The notes beneath the pieces are model-generated. The model was not told where the DNA came from. It worked only from the letters and a program-made list of their open reading frames with translations, and did not search any database. From Phocaeicola salanitronis DSM 18170 (GTDB taxonomy: Bacteria > Bacteroidota > Bacteroidia > Bacteroidales > Bacteroidaceae), in contig NC_015164.1 in assembly GCF_000190575.1 (NCBI RefSeq), positions 3,306,501 through 3,370,500 on the forward strand: a stretch of DNA of 64,000 nt, given 5' to 3'. How positions within the stretch are numbered: position 1 is the first letter of the stretch; each line of letters starts with the position of its first letter. Positions 53,101 through 61,887 of the stretch are shown here, in pieces. Position numbers and translations under genes: made by a program.

Positions 53101-53115
53101 TCTGATTATAAACAT
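50113..53115 (-). CDS. SusC-like receptor, cassette 2, lacking its 5' end (silent)
   Basis: 1000-codon frame starting MFIIRQFHKHISSAGTLVIS; the first ten residues are a pseudo-leader with no signal peptide, and the real sequence begins at the shared SSAGTLVISFIGL. Plug (EVMVVAYGTAKKSSFTGSAS, VIRGYGSINASQDPLYVVDG) and barrel are intact and end in SLGFEVNF. Close paralogue of cassette 3. The site at 53047-53082 is inside its 5' end. Needs inversion to receive promoter and signal peptide. Confidence 0.92.
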   Translation of the reverse strand: MFIIRQFHKHISSAGTLVISFIGLQTQEVKIQPVVKVVLKSDAEVLDEVMVVAYGTAKKSSFTGSASVVGGDKIESRPITNVTKALEGQTTGVLTTSGSGQPGESASIVIRGYGSINASQDPLYVVDGVPYDGTLSSINPSDIESMTILKDASAGALYGARGANGVVMITTKQGKEGKTNVTWRSTAGWSSRAIPEYETVSQKDFVQLSYEAARNSYAFGNGYSWEQAEAMARASLARNLGGSAGELYNPFKNYTWDQLIDPATGQVRADAVSAWNEPWLDAVQQNGAFRHEHQLSLSGGSAKTKYMFSLGYVNEDGILTNTGFQRYNGRANITSDVTDWFKANMNVSLTHSIMNYSQYEDTSQSNVWYSAQFISPLLPVYIKDENGNNLLDSNGNPQLDYGESGRPGSYDDYNPLGGLIDDKSLVKNDVASLRTGFTLGGDKDEFGVFKGLKFSVNFGMDYRNQNQMDYMNMYHGNQANAGGLLQKYSVRMQSYTFNQILTWNRTFGLHNFDVMAGHEFYAYQYEYLSAGRTGLVDGILELRPGAVLYDADSYTDNYRIESWFGRFNYNFDEKYYFSASLRTDGSSRFYKDNRWGTFWSVGGNWRVSKEEFMKDLTWINNLSVKLSYGQQGNDNILDANGNPNYYLWQGLYDLSWTNENNPGAMPSSLENRSLTWEKNGNLNVGIEALLLDHRLSINAEYYNKKTTDMLLSYPMATSTGYNGYNANVGSMRNSGFEFEIRGTLVKTEDLTWNLSWMGSTVKNKVLELTGDSPEIISGIYSIKEGMPINTFYMAKSAGVDPATGAQLYWVYDTDENGNKIGEDYISSDYNKANNSKHYLGSRIPDLYGSISTDLTWKGIDLSILTTYSIGGKIYDSLYAGSMNNMYYNNTWNVHALRRWQKPGDITDVPRIEIAGSYATNDRFLVDASYFAIKNITLGYTLPKVWMQKARLGSVRVFASVDNLALFTHLQGMDPQYNFSGQTNYAYTPNKTWSLGFEVNF
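53047..53082 (-). other. Shufflon recombination site, cassette 2
   Basis: 36 bp, identical to the other three sites. The flank just upstream (minus strand, 53083-53200) resembles the one at cassette 3 over about 130 bp. Confidence 0.85.
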
Positions 53116-53254
53116 CTTATAATTCTCTCTTTTTCGTGTTTAAACAAAACATAACTAGGTTACAACATCTTGTAGACGTGTTTTAGTAGGAAAATTTCTA
53201 CCAAAATGTAATCTTATAAAGTTTCAATTATGATTGAAGAATGCGATACTTTTC

Positions 53255-53286
53255 AATAAAGTTTCAATTATAATTGAAACTTTATT
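53255..53286. promoter_or_regulatory. 32-bp perfect palindrome, probable operator of the ATPase gene
   Basis: AATAAAGTTTCAATTA followed by its exact complement. A second, imperfect copy (ATAAAGTTTCAATTATGATT) lies at 53215-53238. The -7 box TATCTTTG (53289-53296) is directly next to the palindrome, so a repressor here would block the promoter. Confidence 0.7.
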
Positions 53287-53318
53287 ACTATCTTTGTGTG
53301 ATTCTAAAAGAGAAATAT

Positions 53319-54539
53319 ATGAAGGAGAAATATGTAAATAGACCGATTTATACAGAAAAAGTGAGACCTTTTATCAGGAAGCAATTGATTAAGATACTTA
53401 CCGGACAACGGAGAGTGGGCAAGAGTTACATCATGCTCCAACTGATGGATACGGTAAAGATGCAGTATCCCAAGGCTAACATTATCTACATCGACAAGGA
53501 ACTGCTGTCTTATTCGGAGGTGAAGGACAGTAATTCACTTTATGATTACGTATCTGCCCGCTTGACTTCTAGACCGGACTTTCTGTTCATTGATGAGGTG
53601 CAGGAGATTGACGGCTTCCAGCTTTGCCTGAGAAGCTTGTTGAACGAAAACAAGTGTGACATCTATTGCACCGGGAGCAATGCAAAAATGCTTTCCGGCG
53701 AACTGGCTACACATTTAGGAGGCAGATACATCGAAATACCTGTGCATTCGCTCAGCTATCGGGAGTTTTTAGAATTCAACAGCCTTTCCGTAAGTGACGA
53801 ATCACTGAACCAGTATCTTACATTAGGCGGAATGCCTTACCTTCATAACTTGTCTTTAGACCGGAATGTCATTTACGAATACCTCCGCAACGTGTATTCT
53901 ACAATCATGCTGAAAGATGTTGTAAGCAGGGAAGCTATCCGCAATGTTGCCTTTTTGGAGAACTTAGTTGCTTATTTAGCTGATAATGTAGGCTCATTGT
54001 TTTCCGCTCAAAACATAAACAAATACTTGAAGTCGCAACACATCAACATGCCTACCCAGACGATACTGAACTACCTGAGAGCGTTATGCAACTCTTATTT
54101 CATTTGCAAAGTCCAGCGTGCTGACGTCAACGGGATGAAGGTGTTCGAAATAGGCGAAAAGTATTATTTTGAGGATTTAGGTCTCCGTAACGCCATCCGC
54201 ATGTTCGACTACCGGAAAGACATCAACAAGCTAATGGAAAATGTAGTCTATATAGAGCTGCTTCGTCATGGATACAATGTCTATATAGGCAAGAACGATA
54301 CAAAAGAAGTGGATTTCATTGCGGAAAAAGACAACGAGAAGCTCTATATCCAAGTGGCTTATATGTTATACGACGAACAGACCGTGCAGCGGGAATTCGG
54401 CGGATTGATGGAAATTGCCAACCATTATCCTAAATATGTCATCACAATGGATACGTTGCAAAACGGAGGAAGCTACCAAGGAATCAAGCAGGTACATTTA
54501 AGGGATTTTCTATTGGCTGAAGACAAAGGGAAGCTTTGA
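53319..54539 (+). CDS. AAA ATPase with DUF4143-type C-terminus
   Basis: 406 residues from the ATG at 53319. Walker A ILTGQRRVGKSYIML, Walker B FLFIDEVQEI, then a C-terminal nuclease-like region (NVYIGKNDTKEVDFIAEKDN, with D/ExK-like residues). This AAA_14/DUF4143 architecture is common and of unknown function; PD-(D/E)XK-like tails suggest DNA contact. Placed just outside the silent SusC of cassette 2, in the opposite direction. Confidence 0.85.
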   Translation: MKEKYVNRPIYTEKVRPFIRKQLIKILTGQRRVGKSYIMLQLMDTVKMQYPKANIIYIDKELLSYSEVKDSNSLYDYVSARLTSRPDFLFIDEVQEIDGFQLCLRSLLNENKCDIYCTGSNAKMLSGELATHLGGRYIEIPVHSLSYREFLEFNSLSVSDESLNQYLTLGGMPYLHNLSLDRNVIYEYLRNVYSTIMLKDVVSREAIRNVAFLENLVAYLADNVGSLFSAQNINKYLKSQHINMPTQTILNYLRALCNSYFICKVQRADVNGMKVFEIGEKYYFEDLGLRNAIRMFDYRKDINKLMENVVYIELLRHGYNVYIGKNDTKEVDFIAEKDNEKLYIQVAYMLYDEQTVQREFGGLMEIANHYPKYVITMDTLQNGGSYQGIKQVHLRDFLLAEDKGKL

Positions 54540-54573
54540 ATTTATGCTGCATAGACAGCTACTTTTTATATGG

Positions 54574-54610
54574 CAAAGGCTGCCTCAAAATGATCCTGAA
54601 GCAGCCTTTG
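54574..54610 (-). terminator. Terminator of cassette 3
   Basis: CAAAGGCTGC / GCAGCCTTTG stem, 19 nt after the lipoprotein stop; it may also end the plus-strand ATPase transcript. Confidence 0.8.
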
Positions 54611-54628
54611 CTATTTTGATGTTGCCGA

Positions 54629-55420
54629 CTATTCCGATACAGGAAGAATTAATGTTTCATTATAAGAACCATAACTTCCGACACCGGGAATAGAGTGTTC
54701 CAGCTTAACGGTAATCACGCCGTTTTCTAACTTACCTGAACCGGCTACATGTACTTTTCCGTAAGTAGCATCCGTCCATGCAGGTTGCGAATCAACCGTC
54801 ACTTCGTTAGAGTTAACTTTGAATACGACATCCAAACCTTCTTCATACAAACTGATAGCTTTGTACCATTCCACTTGATTGGCTTTCTGTACCTCCACTT
54901 CCCATTCAGCATAGTCTTGTCCTTCTTCCGCCATAGCGGTTGATTGGAATGTGCCTGTGCCAAGAACAGAATAGGTATAATCGCGGAAAATAGTAACCGT
55001 TTTGCTGCCAATAAAGTCTATATTGGCATGTGTCTCAGGCAAATTGATGATTATTTGATAATTCTGTCCCGGAGTGATATCACCTACACTAACGTGGATG
55101 TTTGTTTTGAACTCACCGTCTTTAAACGTTACGGTAGACGGAACAGAAATCGTTGACGGAAGCGGTTCTAACTCTCCACCGTTCACTAAAGATGCCGTGA
55201 CATCAATCGTCAATTCACCTGCCGTTTTTGCCCGAAGCACTTCCACATCAAAGCCTTCGTAGCCAGTTGAAGGGAAGGATACAGATTGAGTGGCAAGTTC
55301 GAATGTGATGCCAGCATTATCTCCGCCTCCGTAAATGGCTCCTTCATTGTCCGTATCGCATGCACTCAACAGAGTTGCTACGGAAACGCATAAACTTAGA
55401 ATGTATTTATTCAACTTCAT
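54629..55420 (-). CDS. Cassette 3 third-gene lipoprotein (SusE/F position)
   Basis: 263 residues, lipobox LLSACDTDNEG. Shares SVSFPSTGYEGFDVEV, ITPGQNYQIIINL and TVTIFRDYTYSVLGTG with the cassette 2 protein, so the two are paralogues. Surface lipoprotein of unknown ligand. Confidence 0.8.
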   Translation of the reverse strand: MKLNKYILSLCVSVATLLSACDTDNEGAIYGGGDNAGITFELATQSVSFPSTGYEGFDVEVLRAKTAGELTIDVTASLVNGGELEPLPSTISVPSTVTFKDGEFKTNIHVSVGDITPGQNYQIIINLPETHANIDFIGSKTVTIFRDYTYSVLGTGTFQSTAMAEEGQDYAEWEVEVQKANQVEWYKAISLYEEGLDVVFKVNSNEVTVDSQPAWTDATYGKVHVAGSGKLENGVITVKLEHSIPGVGSYGSYNETLILPVSE

Positions 55421-55447
55421 AATGTATCGTTGTTTACTTATTGTTTG

Positions 55448-56992
55448 TTATTTATGATCACCTATCGGGTTTTGGTCTTTAGTCTGATCCAAGCTGGGGT
55501 TACCGTCGAATTCTGATTGTGGAATGGTCATCACCCATGCATACGATTCGGGATCTTGTGTATCTGTACCTTGAATCAAAGCTGAGGCAGGCCATCCCAT
55601 GTCTGTAGTGCGGGTAAATCCTTGTTTCAGACGGCGAATGTCGTAAATACGTCCGAATTCTCCCCATAGTTCTATACGGCGTTGAGTGATGATTTCTTCC
55701 AGCAATGATCCTGTTTCGTCTGAAGTCAACTTACCCAAAGCTGTTCCTGTCTTGGTGCAGTTGTAATCTGCATCACGTTGTTGCATTACAGCGTTTAGGT
55801 TCAAGCGTGCTTTACTCTCGTCGCCTAAACGACAATAAGCTTCGGCAGCGGTAAGATACATTTCTTCTACGCGCATCCAAATATAATCACCGGTCCATAA
55901 AGATACATCGGCAAATTTGAATTTCTCTTGCTGGTAACCTCCTTCTTCGTTATTAGGATCGTTCGGATTCCACCAATTACGGCGGATATCGTTTACACCC
56001 ATTTTTGCATAAAGCTGTTTGTTGATTTGTTTGCGTGCAGATTCGCCGTATGCGTGAGCGTCAACGTCCAAATGAGTGAAGAATCCGGCGTACATGCCTG
56101 ACTGGTCGGCACTGATAGCTGCACCCCACATTACATTAGGAAGTTCTACGCTATTCATGCCTTTAGTTAAATTGTCACCAGTGCCCACTTGGCATCCACT
56201 ATTCAGAATAGCATTTTCTGCGGCTTCTTTAGCTGTGTTCCAATCTTCCATGACTAATGCTACGCGTGCCTGAAATCCGTATGCTACCCCCAAGTTGATA
56301 TGAGTCATGCTGGCTCTTGCCTCTGTCGTAGCGGAAAGGCAGGTAATGGCATGTTCCAAATCATCGGTAATTTGCTGATAGACTTCTTCTACTGTCGCAC
56401 GAGGTTTTCCATCAGTGTGGATGTCGGTCGGTTCAGTATAAAGCGGTACGCAAGGTTCGGTCTCATGTCCTTTATAAGTACGGGCGTAAAGTTGTGCTAA
56501 CATAAAGTAGGTATATGCACGTACGGCGTAAGCTTGTCCCAGTACATAATTTTTTTCCGAGTCTGTTCCCGTCATGGCATCTCCCGCATTAATAATGTAA
56601 TTCACGTTCGATATCCAAGTATAGTAACCATTCCATGTATCATACGAACGCCAAGCGGTAGAGGTGTACATGTCTTTCACCTGATAAACACAATCGTACC
56701 AAAACCAACCGCTTCCTTGTGCAGCCATAATGAAATCTTCTCCCATTACGTCCGCCATTATGTTATAAGCCGAAATACCAAAACATTGGTGAGTGTTTGC
56801 CGCATTTGAGACTCCGGCAGTGTACATGGCGCGATACACGCCATTTAACGGTATTAACGCATTAGTGGCACTTCCTAACAACTGGTCGCCTGAAACAGAA
56901 GCGGACGGAGCTGTTTCCAGTTGGTCGCTGCAGGCTGTGAGTGAACAAGCAGCCATACCGACCAACAGATATTTGAATAAATTCTTTTTCAT
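55448..56992 (-). CDS. SusD-like outer-membrane lipoprotein, cassette 3
   Basis: 514 residues, lipobox CSLTACSDQLETAP. SusD helical region LGQAYAVRAYTYFMLAQLYA, then WMRVEEMYLTAAEAYCRLG and ITQRRIELWGEFGRIYDIRR. Closely related to the cassette 2 SusD. 21 nt downstream of its SusC. Confidence 0.93.
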   Translation of the reverse strand: MKKNLFKYLLVGMAACSLTACSDQLETAPSASVSGDQLLGSATNALIPLNGVYRAMYTAGVSNAANTHQCFGISAYNIMADVMGEDFIMAAQGSGWFWYDCVYQVKDMYTSTAWRSYDTWNGYYTWISNVNYIINAGDAMTGTDSEKNYVLGQAYAVRAYTYFMLAQLYARTYKGHETEPCVPLYTEPTDIHTDGKPRATVEEVYQQITDDLEHAITCLSATTEARASMTHINLGVAYGFQARVALVMEDWNTAKEAAENAILNSGCQVGTGDNLTKGMNSVELPNVMWGAAISADQSGMYAGFFTHLDVDAHAYGESARKQINKQLYAKMGVNDIRRNWWNPNDPNNEEGGYQQEKFKFADVSLWTGDYIWMRVEEMYLTAAEAYCRLGDESKARLNLNAVMQQRDADYNCTKTGTALGKLTSDETGSLLEEIITQRRIELWGEFGRIYDIRRLKQGFTRTTDMGWPASALIQGTDTQDPESYAWVMTIPQSEFDGNPSLDQTKDQNPIGDHK

Positions 56993-57013
56993 ACGTTTAA
57001 TGTTGCACTTTAA

Positions 57014-59998
57014 TTAAAAATTAACTTCCAGACCGAAAGAGTAAGTTCTGTTCGGCGCATAAGTATAATTGGTTTCACCTGTGAAGTTGTATTGAGGATC
57101 CATACCGTCCAAGTGAGAGAATAAGCCTAAATTGTCGAACGAAGCAAACACACGGACTGAACCGATATGGGCACTTCTTAACCAATTCTGAGGCAGGTTA
57201 TATCCTAATGTAATGTTTTTGATAGCAAAGTAAGAAGCATCTACTAAATAACGGTCGGTCACAACGTTGGCACCTCCAATAGAGATATGCGGTACATCTG
57301 TTATGTCACCTGGTTTCTGCCAACGGCGAAGCGCATGTTTATTCCATGTGTCACCTGTATACATCACATCCATTGAACCCATATACAACGAATCGTAGAC
57401 TTTGCCACCCAATGAATAAGTGGTCAAAACAGACAAGTCGAAACCTTTCCAAGAGAAATCAGTAGAGATGCTCCCATACAAATCCGGAATACGGCTTCCT
57501 AAATAATATTTGCTGGTTGCAGCCAATGACGAGTCGCTGCTGATGCGTTCATTCACTTTGTTTCCATTCTTGTCTGTATCATATACCCAATATAGTTGTG
57601 CACCTGTTGCAGGATCTACACCTGCTGATTTTGCCATATAATATGTATTGATAGGCAAGCCGACTTTGGTACTGAATACACCTGAGATGATTTCAGGTGA
57701 TTCGCTGGTTAATTCCAGCACTTTATTTTTTACAGTAGACCCCATGACGCTCAAATTCCAACGGAAATCATTCGTCTGAATCAGTGTGCCACTCACTTCA
57801 AATTCGAATCCGCTGTTGCGCATGCTTCCTACGTTAGCATTGTAGTAACTGAATCCGGATGAAGTCGCCATCGGGTAATTCAGCAGCATATCCGTAGTTT
57901 TCTTGTTGTAATATTCGGCATTGATGCGTAAGCGGTGATCCAATAAAGTAGCTTCAATGCCTACATTCAGGTTGCCACTCTTTTCCCATGTAATATCTTG
58001 GTTCTGCAAAGATGAAATCAAAGCACCGATATTATTTCCGTTGGCATAGTCGAACGGATACAAGCTTTGCCATACATAATAATTAGGTACATATTTACCG
58101 AATTCTCCATCGTACTCCAAAATATTGTCGTTACCCTGCTGTCCATAGCTCAATTTCACAGATAAGTTGTTTACCCATTTGATGTCTTGCATGAACTCTT
58201 CTTCAGACATGCGCCAGTTACCGCCAATAGACCAGAATGTACCCCAACGGTGGTCTTTATGGAAACGCGACGAACCGTCTGAACGTAAAGAAGCGGAGAA
58301 ATAATATTTTTCGTTGTAGTTATAATTGAAACGTCCCAACCACGATTCTACACGGTATTGTTTTGAGTAAGAGTCAGCGGATTGTAAGGTCGTACCCGGT
58401 CGCAACTCTAAGATACCGTCTACCAAATTCGATTTAGCGGCTTTCAAGAACGAATATTCATACGAGTAGAACTCATGACCGGCAAGCAAATCAATATTAT
58501 GTTTCCCGAATGTACGATTCCACGTAAGCAATTGGTTGAATGTGTATGAAACGGTACGCATATTATATTTGGTTAGCAAACCGCCCGCATTCGCCTGATT
58601 GCCATGATGCATATTCATATACGACATACGTGCCTCGTTTTTGTAATCCACACCAAAGTTTACAGTCAGTTTCAATCCTTTCGCCCATTTAGCATTGTCT
58701 TTATCCGATCCGATTGTTACAAAAGTACGCACACCGGCAACATCATTTTTGATATCAGCTTTATCGTCTAACAAGCCTCCCAATGGGTTATAATCAGAAT
58801 ACTTAGGGCGACCGGTTTCTCCATAGTCTAATTGTGGGTTACCGTTAGCATCCAACACGTTATTTCCGTCCGCATCTTTCAGATACATAGGATAAATCGG
58901 TGCTATAAATTGAGCAGAATACCATACATTTGAGTTGGCAGCTCCCTCATAATCACTGAAATTTTGTGTTGAGTTCGACAAAGATGTGTTCAGTCCGGCT
59001 TTCACCCAATCATTGATTTCCGAACTGACATTTACACGTGCATTGTAACGTTCGAATCCAGTGCCCACCAAGATACCGTCTTCATTCAAGTACCCTAAAG
59101 AAAACATATATTTCGTCTTTTCTGTACCTCCGTTCACTGAGAGTTGGTGTTCATGACGGAAGGCATTGTTTCTCTGTACAGCATCCATCCATTGTTCATC
59201 CCAAGCGGAAACTGCATCTGCTTGCACCATACCGGTTTCCGGATTGATAATAGTCTCCCATGTATAGTTCTTAAACGGATTATATTGTTCGCCTCCCAAA
59301 GCCGATGATAAATCTGCTGAAGCCTGAGCTGAAGCATCATTCCAATTGTAACCATTATCGAACATGTAACTGTTGCGCAGACCTTCATAAGTCAATTGCA
59401 CAAATTCTTTTTGGTTTACCATGTCGTAAGGTTTCAGAGCACGTGAAGACCAGCCTACCGTAGAGCGCCAAGTAATCTTCGGACGTCCTTCTTTACCTTG
59501 TTTAGTAGTAATCATAACGACACCGTTGGCGCCGCGTGCACCATACAGAGCACCTGCCGAAGCGTCTTTCAGCACTGTCATCGTTTCGATATCAGCAGGA
59601 TTGATAGAAGACAAATCGCCGTCGAAAGGAATACCGTCCACTACATACAAAGGGTCTTGAGAAGCATTGATAGAGCCATATCCACGGATAATGACTTTAG
59701 AAGCCTCGCCCGGCTGTCCTGAACCAGATGTTGTCAACAAGCCAGTCGTTTGCCCTTCCAAGCCTTTAGATACATTCGTGATAGGTCGGAGCTCCAATTT
59801 TTTCCCGTCAATGTTAGAAGCCGATCCCGTAAAAGAAGACTTCTTTGCAGTACCGTAAGCAACCACCATCACTTCGTCCAACTGTTCTGCGTCAGACTTC
59901 AGCACCACTTTCATAACCGGCTGAATCTTAACCTCCTGTGTCTGCAGTCCGATGAAAGAAATCACCAAAGTTCCGGCCGAACTGATGTGTTCGTGCAA
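57014..59998 (-). CDS. SusC-like receptor, cassette 3, lacking its 5' end (silent)
   Basis: 994-codon frame; the listed start is an internal TTG in the pseudo-leader (HEHISSAG). Sequence proper begins at the 36-bp site (SSAGTLVISFIGL). Plug with EVMVVAYGTAKKSSFTGSAS and IIRGYGSINASQDPLYVVDG, barrel ending FGLEVNF. Paralogue of cassette 2; nearest to the expressed gene, so its inversion would be the shortest (about 3.7 kb). Confidence 0.92.
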   Translation of the reverse strand: MHEHISSAGTLVISFIGLQTQEVKIQPVMKVVLKSDAEQLDEVMVVAYGTAKKSSFTGSASNIDGKKLELRPITNVSKGLEGQTTGLLTTSGSGQPGEASKVIIRGYGSINASQDPLYVVDGIPFDGDLSSINPADIETMTVLKDASAGALYGARGANGVVMITTKQGKEGRPKITWRSTVGWSSRALKPYDMVNQKEFVQLTYEGLRNSYMFDNGYNWNDASAQASADLSSALGGEQYNPFKNYTWETIINPETGMVQADAVSAWDEQWMDAVQRNNAFRHEHQLSVNGGTEKTKYMFSLGYLNEDGILVGTGFERYNARVNVSSEINDWVKAGLNTSLSNSTQNFSDYEGAANSNVWYSAQFIAPIYPMYLKDADGNNVLDANGNPQLDYGETGRPKYSDYNPLGGLLDDKADIKNDVAGVRTFVTIGSDKDNAKWAKGLKLTVNFGVDYKNEARMSYMNMHHGNQANAGGLLTKYNMRTVSYTFNQLLTWNRTFGKHNIDLLAGHEFYSYEYSFLKAAKSNLVDGILELRPGTTLQSADSYSKQYRVESWLGRFNYNYNEKYYFSASLRSDGSSRFHKDHRWGTFWSIGGNWRMSEEEFMQDIKWVNNLSVKLSYGQQGNDNILEYDGEFGKYVPNYYVWQSLYPFDYANGNNIGALISSLQNQDITWEKSGNLNVGIEATLLDHRLRINAEYYNKKTTDMLLNYPMATSSGFSYYNANVGSMRNSGFEFEVSGTLIQTNDFRWNLSVMGSTVKNKVLELTSESPEIISGVFSTKVGLPINTYYMAKSAGVDPATGAQLYWVYDTDKNGNKVNERISSDSSLAATSKYYLGSRIPDLYGSISTDFSWKGFDLSVLTTYSLGGKVYDSLYMGSMDVMYTGDTWNKHALRRWQKPGDITDVPHISIGGANVVTDRYLVDASYFAIKNITLGYNLPQNWLRSAHIGSVRVFASFDNLGLFSHLDGMDPQYNFTGETNYTYAPNRTYSFGLEVNF
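59948..59983 (-). other. Shufflon recombination site, cassette 3
   Basis: 36 bp, identical to the other sites and inverted relative to 63618. The 3.6 kb in between contains the ATPase, the recombinase and the SusC promoter. Confidence 0.85.
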
Positions 59999-60175
59999 TT
60001 GGCAGATTATGAACGTCTTATAAATATCTCTTCAAAGCGTTTAAGCAAAAGATAACCGGATTACGACATCCTATAGATATGTTTGGGAGGGAAAGTTTCT
60101 ACCTGAAAGACGTCTTAGAAAAGTCGGTTTTTCGTTTTTTACCTGCCAGACCGTTATAGCTTTCGTCATTGAAAG

Positions 60176-61303
60176 TTATATCATCAGAAATTCTTCTATG
60201 TTTTTAGGCGTAATGATTTTAAAGGAGGCTTCGGGATAAGCTGTAGAAAAAGATTCCGGACACTTGTTTTTTGCTTTACGCTCGTTCCATTTGAATTCGA
60301 ACGCTTGAATTATGCCGTTTTCTTCCTCGATGTAGTCAATCTCTTTTTGTTGCTGGGTGCGCCAGAACCAAGATTGTGCGAAACTATTTTGGTAAGCATT
60401 TTGTTTTAGCCGTTCAGCGATCGCGAAATTTTCCCATAATTCTCCTGCATCCGTGCGGTTTTCTATCTGTGCAAGGTTCCCGATTACAGCATTCCGTATG
60501 CCGAGATCCCAAAAATAGACCTTGCGGCTTGCCTTTAACTCATTGCGAAGATTACGTGAAAAACTGCCTAAGCGGAATACGATAAACGATTTTTCAAGAA
60601 TGTCAACATAACGTTCTACCGTTTTCGAATCCAGACTTATCATATTACCGATTTCGTTGTATGATATCTGGCTGCCTATTTGCAGGGCAAGTGCCTTGAG
60701 TAAACGTATCAGCTTGTCTGGCTTGCTGATATTGTCAAGTGAAAGAATGTCCTTATACAGATAACTGTCCGAAAGTTCTTTCAATACGTTTTTTTCATCT
60801 CCCGGGTTACACACCACTTCCGGATAGTATCCGTAAACCAGACGATGGGGAATCAAACGCAATTCATCTAAGAAGTGGGTATGCCCGACCATCTCCCTGA
60901 ATGTTAAGGGGAACATCTTGAATTCACGTTTACGTCCGGTCAACGGTTCGTTTACTTTCGAAGCCAATTCGAAAGAACTGCTCCCAGTAGCAATAACCTG
61001 TATATTAGGTATCTGGTCTGTAACCAGCTTGATGCGAAGTCCGATATCCGGAATGCGTTGGGCTTCATCGATTACAAGATATTTGTTGTTGCCAAGCAAA
61101 GTGCGCATACGTGTAGAGGTCATTTCATGGAATAAGTTCTGCACGTCCATATCATCCCCATTCAGCCATAAGGTGTTTTTGTTTTCACCAAGTAGCTGGT
61201 TGAGTAATGTTGATTTGCCTACCTGTCGTGCTCCCATAATGATGACTGCTTTATTCCCGCCAAGCAATGGCCGTATATTTTCTTCAAGCATCCGGTGTAT
61301 CAT
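60176..61303 (-). CDS. AAA ATPase with DUF4143-type C-terminus, second type
   Basis: 375 residues. Walker A VIIMGARQVGKSTLLNQ, Walker B YLVIDEAQRI, C-terminal nuclease-like region (WRTQQQKEIDYIEEENG, then FEFKWNERKAKN, with the E-x-K pattern). Same broad family as the gene at 53319 but clearly a different lineage. Promoter of consensus type at 61321-61351. Placed inside the invertible segment. Confidence 0.87.
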   Translation of the reverse strand: MIHRMLEENIRPLLGGNKAVIIMGARQVGKSTLLNQLLGENKNTLWLNGDDMDVQNLFHEMTSTRMRTLLGNNKYLVIDEAQRIPDIGLRIKLVTDQIPNIQVIATGSSSFELASKVNEPLTGRKREFKMFPLTFREMVGHTHFLDELRLIPHRLVYGYYPEVVCNPGDEKNVLKELSDSYLYKDILSLDNISKPDKLIRLLKALALQIGSQISYNEIGNMISLDSKTVERYVDILEKSFIVFRLGSFSRNLRNELKASRKVYFWDLGIRNAVIGNLAQIENRTDAGELWENFAIAERLKQNAYQNSFAQSWFWRTQQQKEIDYIEEENGIIQAFEFKWNERKAKNKCPESFSTAYPEASFKIITPKNIEEFLMI

Positions 61304-61320
61304 AGTTTCAGTATTTTCCG

Positions 61321-61351
61321 CAAAGATAGAGATTAGGATAGTAAATCCAAA
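61321..61351 (-). promoter_or_regulatory. Promoter of the second ATPase gene, with direct repeats
   Basis: On the minus strand TTTG (61351-61348), 19 nt, TATCTTTG (61328-61321). Two direct 22-bp copies of AAATTATTATAAGAAATTCG plus GA (61350-61371 and 61380-61401, one 30-bp step apart) overlap and flank the upstream box and may be operator sites. Confidence 0.75.
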
Positions 61352-61562
61352 ATTATTATAAGAAATTCGGATTCAATTCCGAAATTATTATAAGAAATTC
61401 GGAACGTGCTGCATACTTTTACTTTCCATTCTAATATTCCAGCCCGAATTGCCACGAAGAAACGGTATTCATACAGCCGGTTTTCTATTCCGTCTTTCAC
61501 AACGTATGCTTTTCCCGCATTACATATTTGCTTCTGTTTCTTATTCTTTCCGCCTATTTCTT

Positions 61563-61765
61563 AGAAGCTGTTTTGAATTTCTCCAAAAAGTTTTTCTTGG
61601 CTTGATGTATCCGTTTTCGTGTGTGCTTTGGGCGATTTTTTGGTCTTTTCCGCTCCTGTTCTTCGTCAGATAGCCCGCTATCTTCCTCATAGTAAAGACG
61701 CAAAATTTTGCGTCTTTACAAAAACTCATCCCAAATCAGCGCACGATAAATTCAAAACAGTTTCT
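61563..61765. mobile_element. Diverged member of the MITE-like family
   Basis: Ends AGAAGCTGTTTTGAATTT and AAATTCAAAACAGTTTCT; the middle shares GTCAGATAGCCCGCTATC with the other two copies. A 28-bp palindrome (61692) has been added. The region 61402-61985 has no credible gene. Confidence 0.65.
61692..61719. repeat. 28-bp perfect palindrome, GTAAAGACG type
   Basis: GTAAAGACGCAAAA followed by its exact complement. Same length and ends as the palindrome at 30022-30049 with a different centre. Confidence 0.85.
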
Positions 61766-61887
61766 AAGTCTTGCGGTATTTGCAATCCGCTTCTGCTCCG
61801 CGATAAAAACGATGTTTTGCCCCATACAATCGGCTCTTTCAATATGCATATAAAGCCAATTAAACCAAAGCAGTATAGTTTCACAAT

